Source of the DNA: an uncultured Planctomycetaceae bacterium
GTDB taxonomy: Bacteria > Planctomycetota > Planctomycetia > Planctomycetales > Planctomycetaceae
Length of the DNA stretch: 6,327 nt
NCBI GenBank assembly: GCA_903921605.1
Contig: CAIXQV010000143.1
Coordinates: 1 to 6,327 of the forward strand
Direction: 5' to 3'
Shown: piece by piece, positions 4,559 through 6,327 of the stretch
How the letters are laid out: every line of letters starts with the position of its first letter
Position numbering within the stretch: position 1 is the stretch's first letter
The notes under the pieces: model-generated
What the model was told of the DNA's origin: nothing
What the model saw: the letters and a program-made list of their open reading frames with translations, nothing else
Database searches by the model: none
Translations under genes and position numbers: made by a program

Positions 4559-5773
4559 ATGCCTGCCGGAATTTTCATCCTCCTGAGTTTTGCAATGCTG
4601 GCCGCTTCTGCGGCAACAGCGGTTGCGCAGGACGGTGAGTCGGGGGCCGATGGAACAGTGCGGGCTCCGGTAGCCGAAGCTTTGCAAGAGCCCGACGCTT
4701 TGCAAAAGACAGTGGACGGGCTGGTCACTGATCTCGCCTCGCCGGCGTTTCCTAAGCGTCAAAAGGCCGTTACCCAGTTGCTGCAACTTGATGCGCCTGC
4801 GGTTGCGTTGCTGGAAACAAAACTGGAAACCGCGACTGAACCAGTTGCTGTCCAACTTCGTCAAGTGATTCCGAAGCTGCGAAAACGTTTGTTCGATGAT
4901 CGATTTGCAGCTCTTGAGAGAGACCCGAAACCGAGCGACCTGACTGGGATGCCGGACTGGGATCGTTTCGTGAAGGTCACCGGAAACGCTGAAGCGGCAA
5001 TGCCGGTTTACCTGGAGATGCTCAAAACTGAGCGAGCATTGTTTGCGGATCGGATGTTTTCTTCTTCGGAGTTATCTGATCACCTGGAAGAACGCAGCAC
5101 ACATCTGCGAGCCGCCTGTAATGGTGAGTTGGAGGAAGAGTTCCCTGTGGCATCTGCTGCAGCTCTCATGCTGGTCGCCAGTGATGAGAACGTTGTATTA
5201 CGGCGAGCAACCTCGACCAATATTTCGGAGTCTTTACAGGATTCGCGATTTGGAAAACTTATCTCTGACGGATTTCATGCGGGTACAATCCGAGCTCTCA
5301 CTTCCGAGTGGCTGAAACGTCCGGGGATCGCCGCAGATCGACCTTTGTTGCTGTCGATCGAGTTCCAGCTTCCGGTCGGGCGAGAGATCGCTCTCAGAAC
5401 TCTGGAGAGACACGTCTACAACCAAAGCGCTGCCTATTCTTTGCTCTGCCTTGGAGCGTTACGGCAGACGGACTCATTGCAGGCTGTGGAACAGGTTCTG
5501 AATGACGAAACGGCCTCGCGTCCGATCTGGCCGCCTCGAGGAAAAACTGCGGGCGATTTAATTTCCGGCCGTGAAATAGAGAGCACTTATTCCGTTCAGG
5601 CCCGAGACGTGGCTCTCGCTGTCGCCATCCACTTGAGAGGCCGCCGACCTAACGAGTTCGGGATGGATGTGATGTCGTCTGAGTTGCATTTGTTTACGTT
5701 CGACTCGATGGGCTTTAACAACGATGACGACCGCAACGCCGCGATCACTAAGTATCGTGCCGCGTTCCCTTAA
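4559..5773 (+). CDS. Secreted HEAT-like protein of unknown function, 404 residues
   Basis: I do not recognise a named family. The N-terminus (5-23, hydrophobic, ending ATAVAQD) looks like a Sec signal peptide cleaved after AVA at residue 23, so export to the periplasm or envelope is likely. Its n-region MPAG lacks any Lys or Arg, which is unusual. Residues 48-110 form an amphipathic helical pair of HEAT type: LVTDLASPAFPKRQKAVTQL, then a second helix pair ending in QLRQVIPKLRKRL. This pattern is common in planctomycete exported proteins. After a linker (112-135), the rest is mostly helical with more repeat-like stretches (for example 285-310 and 350-370), ending KYRAAFP. No catalytic motif is evident. 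The start is bounded by an in-frame TAG at 4538-4540, and there is no recognisable Shine-Dalgarno. The downstream membrane gene starts 120 bases later on the same strand; co-transcription is possible but unproven. Confidence 0.75.
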   Translation: MPAGIFILLSFAMLAASAATAVAQDGESGADGTVRAPVAEALQEPDALQKTVDGLVTDLASPAFPKRQKAVTQLLQLDAPAVALLETKLETATEPVAVQLRQVIPKLRKRLFDDRFAALERDPKPSDLTGMPDWDRFVKVTGNAEAAMPVYLEMLKTERALFADRMFSSSELSDHLEERSTHLRAACNGELEEEFPVASAAALMLVASDENVVLRRATSTNISESLQDSRFGKLISDGFHAGTIRALTSEWLKRPGIAADRPLLLSIEFQLPVGREIALRTLERHVYNQSAAYSLLCLGALRQTDSLQAVEQVLNDETASRPIWPPRGKTAGDLISGREIESTYSVQARDVALAVAIHLRGRRPNEFGMDVMSSELHLFTFDSMGFNNDDDRNAAITKYRAAFP

Positions 5774-5776
5774 GTC

Positions 5777-5893
5777 TCATTTCGCTCCATGATTTGCCAA
5801 GCATTGCTCTGGATTCCGCATTTGATGGACCTCGGATAGCATCCCGACTCCGAGAAGCAAAAGCAGAAAACTCACAGACCAGAAGCGAAATGA
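5777..5893. promoter_or_regulatory. 10-bp inverted repeat spanning the intergenic gap, abutting the next start codon
   Basis: TCATTTCGCT (5777-5786), starting 3 bases after the upstream TAA, is the exact inverse complement of AGCGAAATGA (5884-5893), which ends at the base before ATG 5894. Folded in RNA this would sequester the ribosome-landing region of the downstream gene. A smaller stem, CTCGG (5831-5835) with CCGAG (5850-5854), sits between. It could also be chance. Confidence 0.4.
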
Positions 5894-6327
5894 ATGTCCC
5901 GCGATCTTAATCTCCAGAGGTCCTGGCAGCATGCGATTGTGCCGGCGATGACAATGTTGTTGGCATTCATGGTGCTGATTGCCCCGTTCTTTGAGGGCAA
6001 TGATCGAGGACGCGTTGGGGTACTGCTGATCATCGCGGCTCTCCTGGAGATGACTCACGGATTTCGCCGCCTGCATTCGGCCGATCAACGGACCGCATGG
6101 AAGAGCGCAGCGGTCTCCATTTTACTGGGTCTGGCTCTTTACAGTGCTGGCTGGCTGGCGGTGAAGGCACTGCGATGGTTCCTTGCAACATGGTTTGTAC
6201 TGGACGGACTTAGAGAACTGACCAGTTGGATTGCCGATCGAAAGACGAGCAGAGAACACCGCGGATCAGTTATTGTTTCCGCCGCATGGTTCATCTGCGC
6301 CGCAGTTATCCTGTGGCTGGGAGACCA
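5894..6327 (+). CDS. HdeD/DUF308-like multi-pass membrane protein (partial, 3' end outside window)
   Basis: 144 codons are seen and the frame is open at the window end. The product has an N-terminal MSRDLNLQRSWQHA, then hydrophobic segments at about 14-33, 39-56, 69-89, 92-113 and 126-143, with short loops. Segment 2 into its following loop reads LLIIAALLEMTHGFRR (44-59), resembling the HdeD/DUF308 repeat in which a short helix pair ends in a glycine and basic residues. HdeD proteins are inner-membrane proteins; Escherichia coli HdeD is linked to acid resistance, but most members have no known role. The start is fixed by an in-frame TGA immediately upstream (5891-5893). An overlapping ATG at 5890 opens only a six-codon frame. 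No clear Shine-Dalgarno is present, and the 10-bp inverted repeat arm abuts the ATG. A C-terminal extra domain cannot be excluded. Membrane protein: sure; family: moderately sure. Confidence 0.78.
   Translation, partial: MSRDLNLQRSWQHAIVPAMTMLLAFMVLIAPFFEGNDRGRVGVLLIIAALLEMTHGFRRLHSADQRTAWKSAAVSILLGLALYSAGWLAVKALRWFLATWFVLDGLRELTSWIADRKTSREHRGSVIVSAAWFICAAVILWLGD

Noticed and set aside
5919..5950. AGGTCCTGGCAGC as a possible third repeat copy
   Set aside because: It lies inside the HdeD-like coding frame, lacks the hairpin, loop and 12-mer, and is explained by codons.
5777..6088. Minus-strand 103-residue frame opposite the HdeD-like gene
   Set aside because: It is the antisense shadow of a hydrophobic coding region; the plus-strand frame has a clear membrane-protein pattern.

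Overview
The window reads as ordinary chromosomal DNA of a planctomycete (Planctomycetota). This is inferred from gene content, not from a search. The clues are a Gfo/Idh/MocA-like Rossmann protein with a two-helix membrane tail, a secreted HEAT-like protein, a dodecin of the 'AW-x-x-D/E-Q' subtype, start sites with weak or no Shine-Dalgarno, long intergenic stretches and intermediate G+C. There is no rRNA, no convincing tRNA, no CRISPR array and no recognisable transposase.

Layout. Bases 1-1561, minus strand: a probable two-gene operon, a major facilitator superfamily transporter (335-1561) followed 3 bases later by a DegT/DnrJ/EryC1/StrS-type PLP aminotransferase whose 3' part lies outside the window. 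Bases 1562-2475: about 0.9 kb without a convincing gene between divergent transcription units; it carries dispersed-repeat copy A (1810-1994) and an isolated 8-bp stem hairpin (2201-2225). Bases 2476-3588, plus strand: the Gfo/Idh/MocA-like membrane-tailed protein, probably a pseudoenzyme. Bases 3648-3929, minus strand: dodecin, convergent with the previous gene. Bases 3930-4558: a second gene-poor stretch with repeat copy B (4075-4259), an imperfect hairpin (4348-4418) and an inverted repeat with a palindromic centre (4463-4501). Bases 4559-5773, plus strand: a secreted HEAT-like protein of unknown function. Bases 5894-6327, plus strand: the N-terminal part of an HdeD/DUF308-like multi-pass membrane protein, running off the window end.

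The genes do not form one obvious pathway. Only the transporter/aminotransferase pair looks co-transcribed and co-translated. The most interesting signal is non-coding. Copies A and B share a hairpin whose 5-base loop and flanks are identical while four of its seven stem pairs differ with full compensation. Each element starts with a related AGGTCC motif in inverted orientation, a REPIN/MITE-like arrangement, and a central segment seems to be flipped between the copies.
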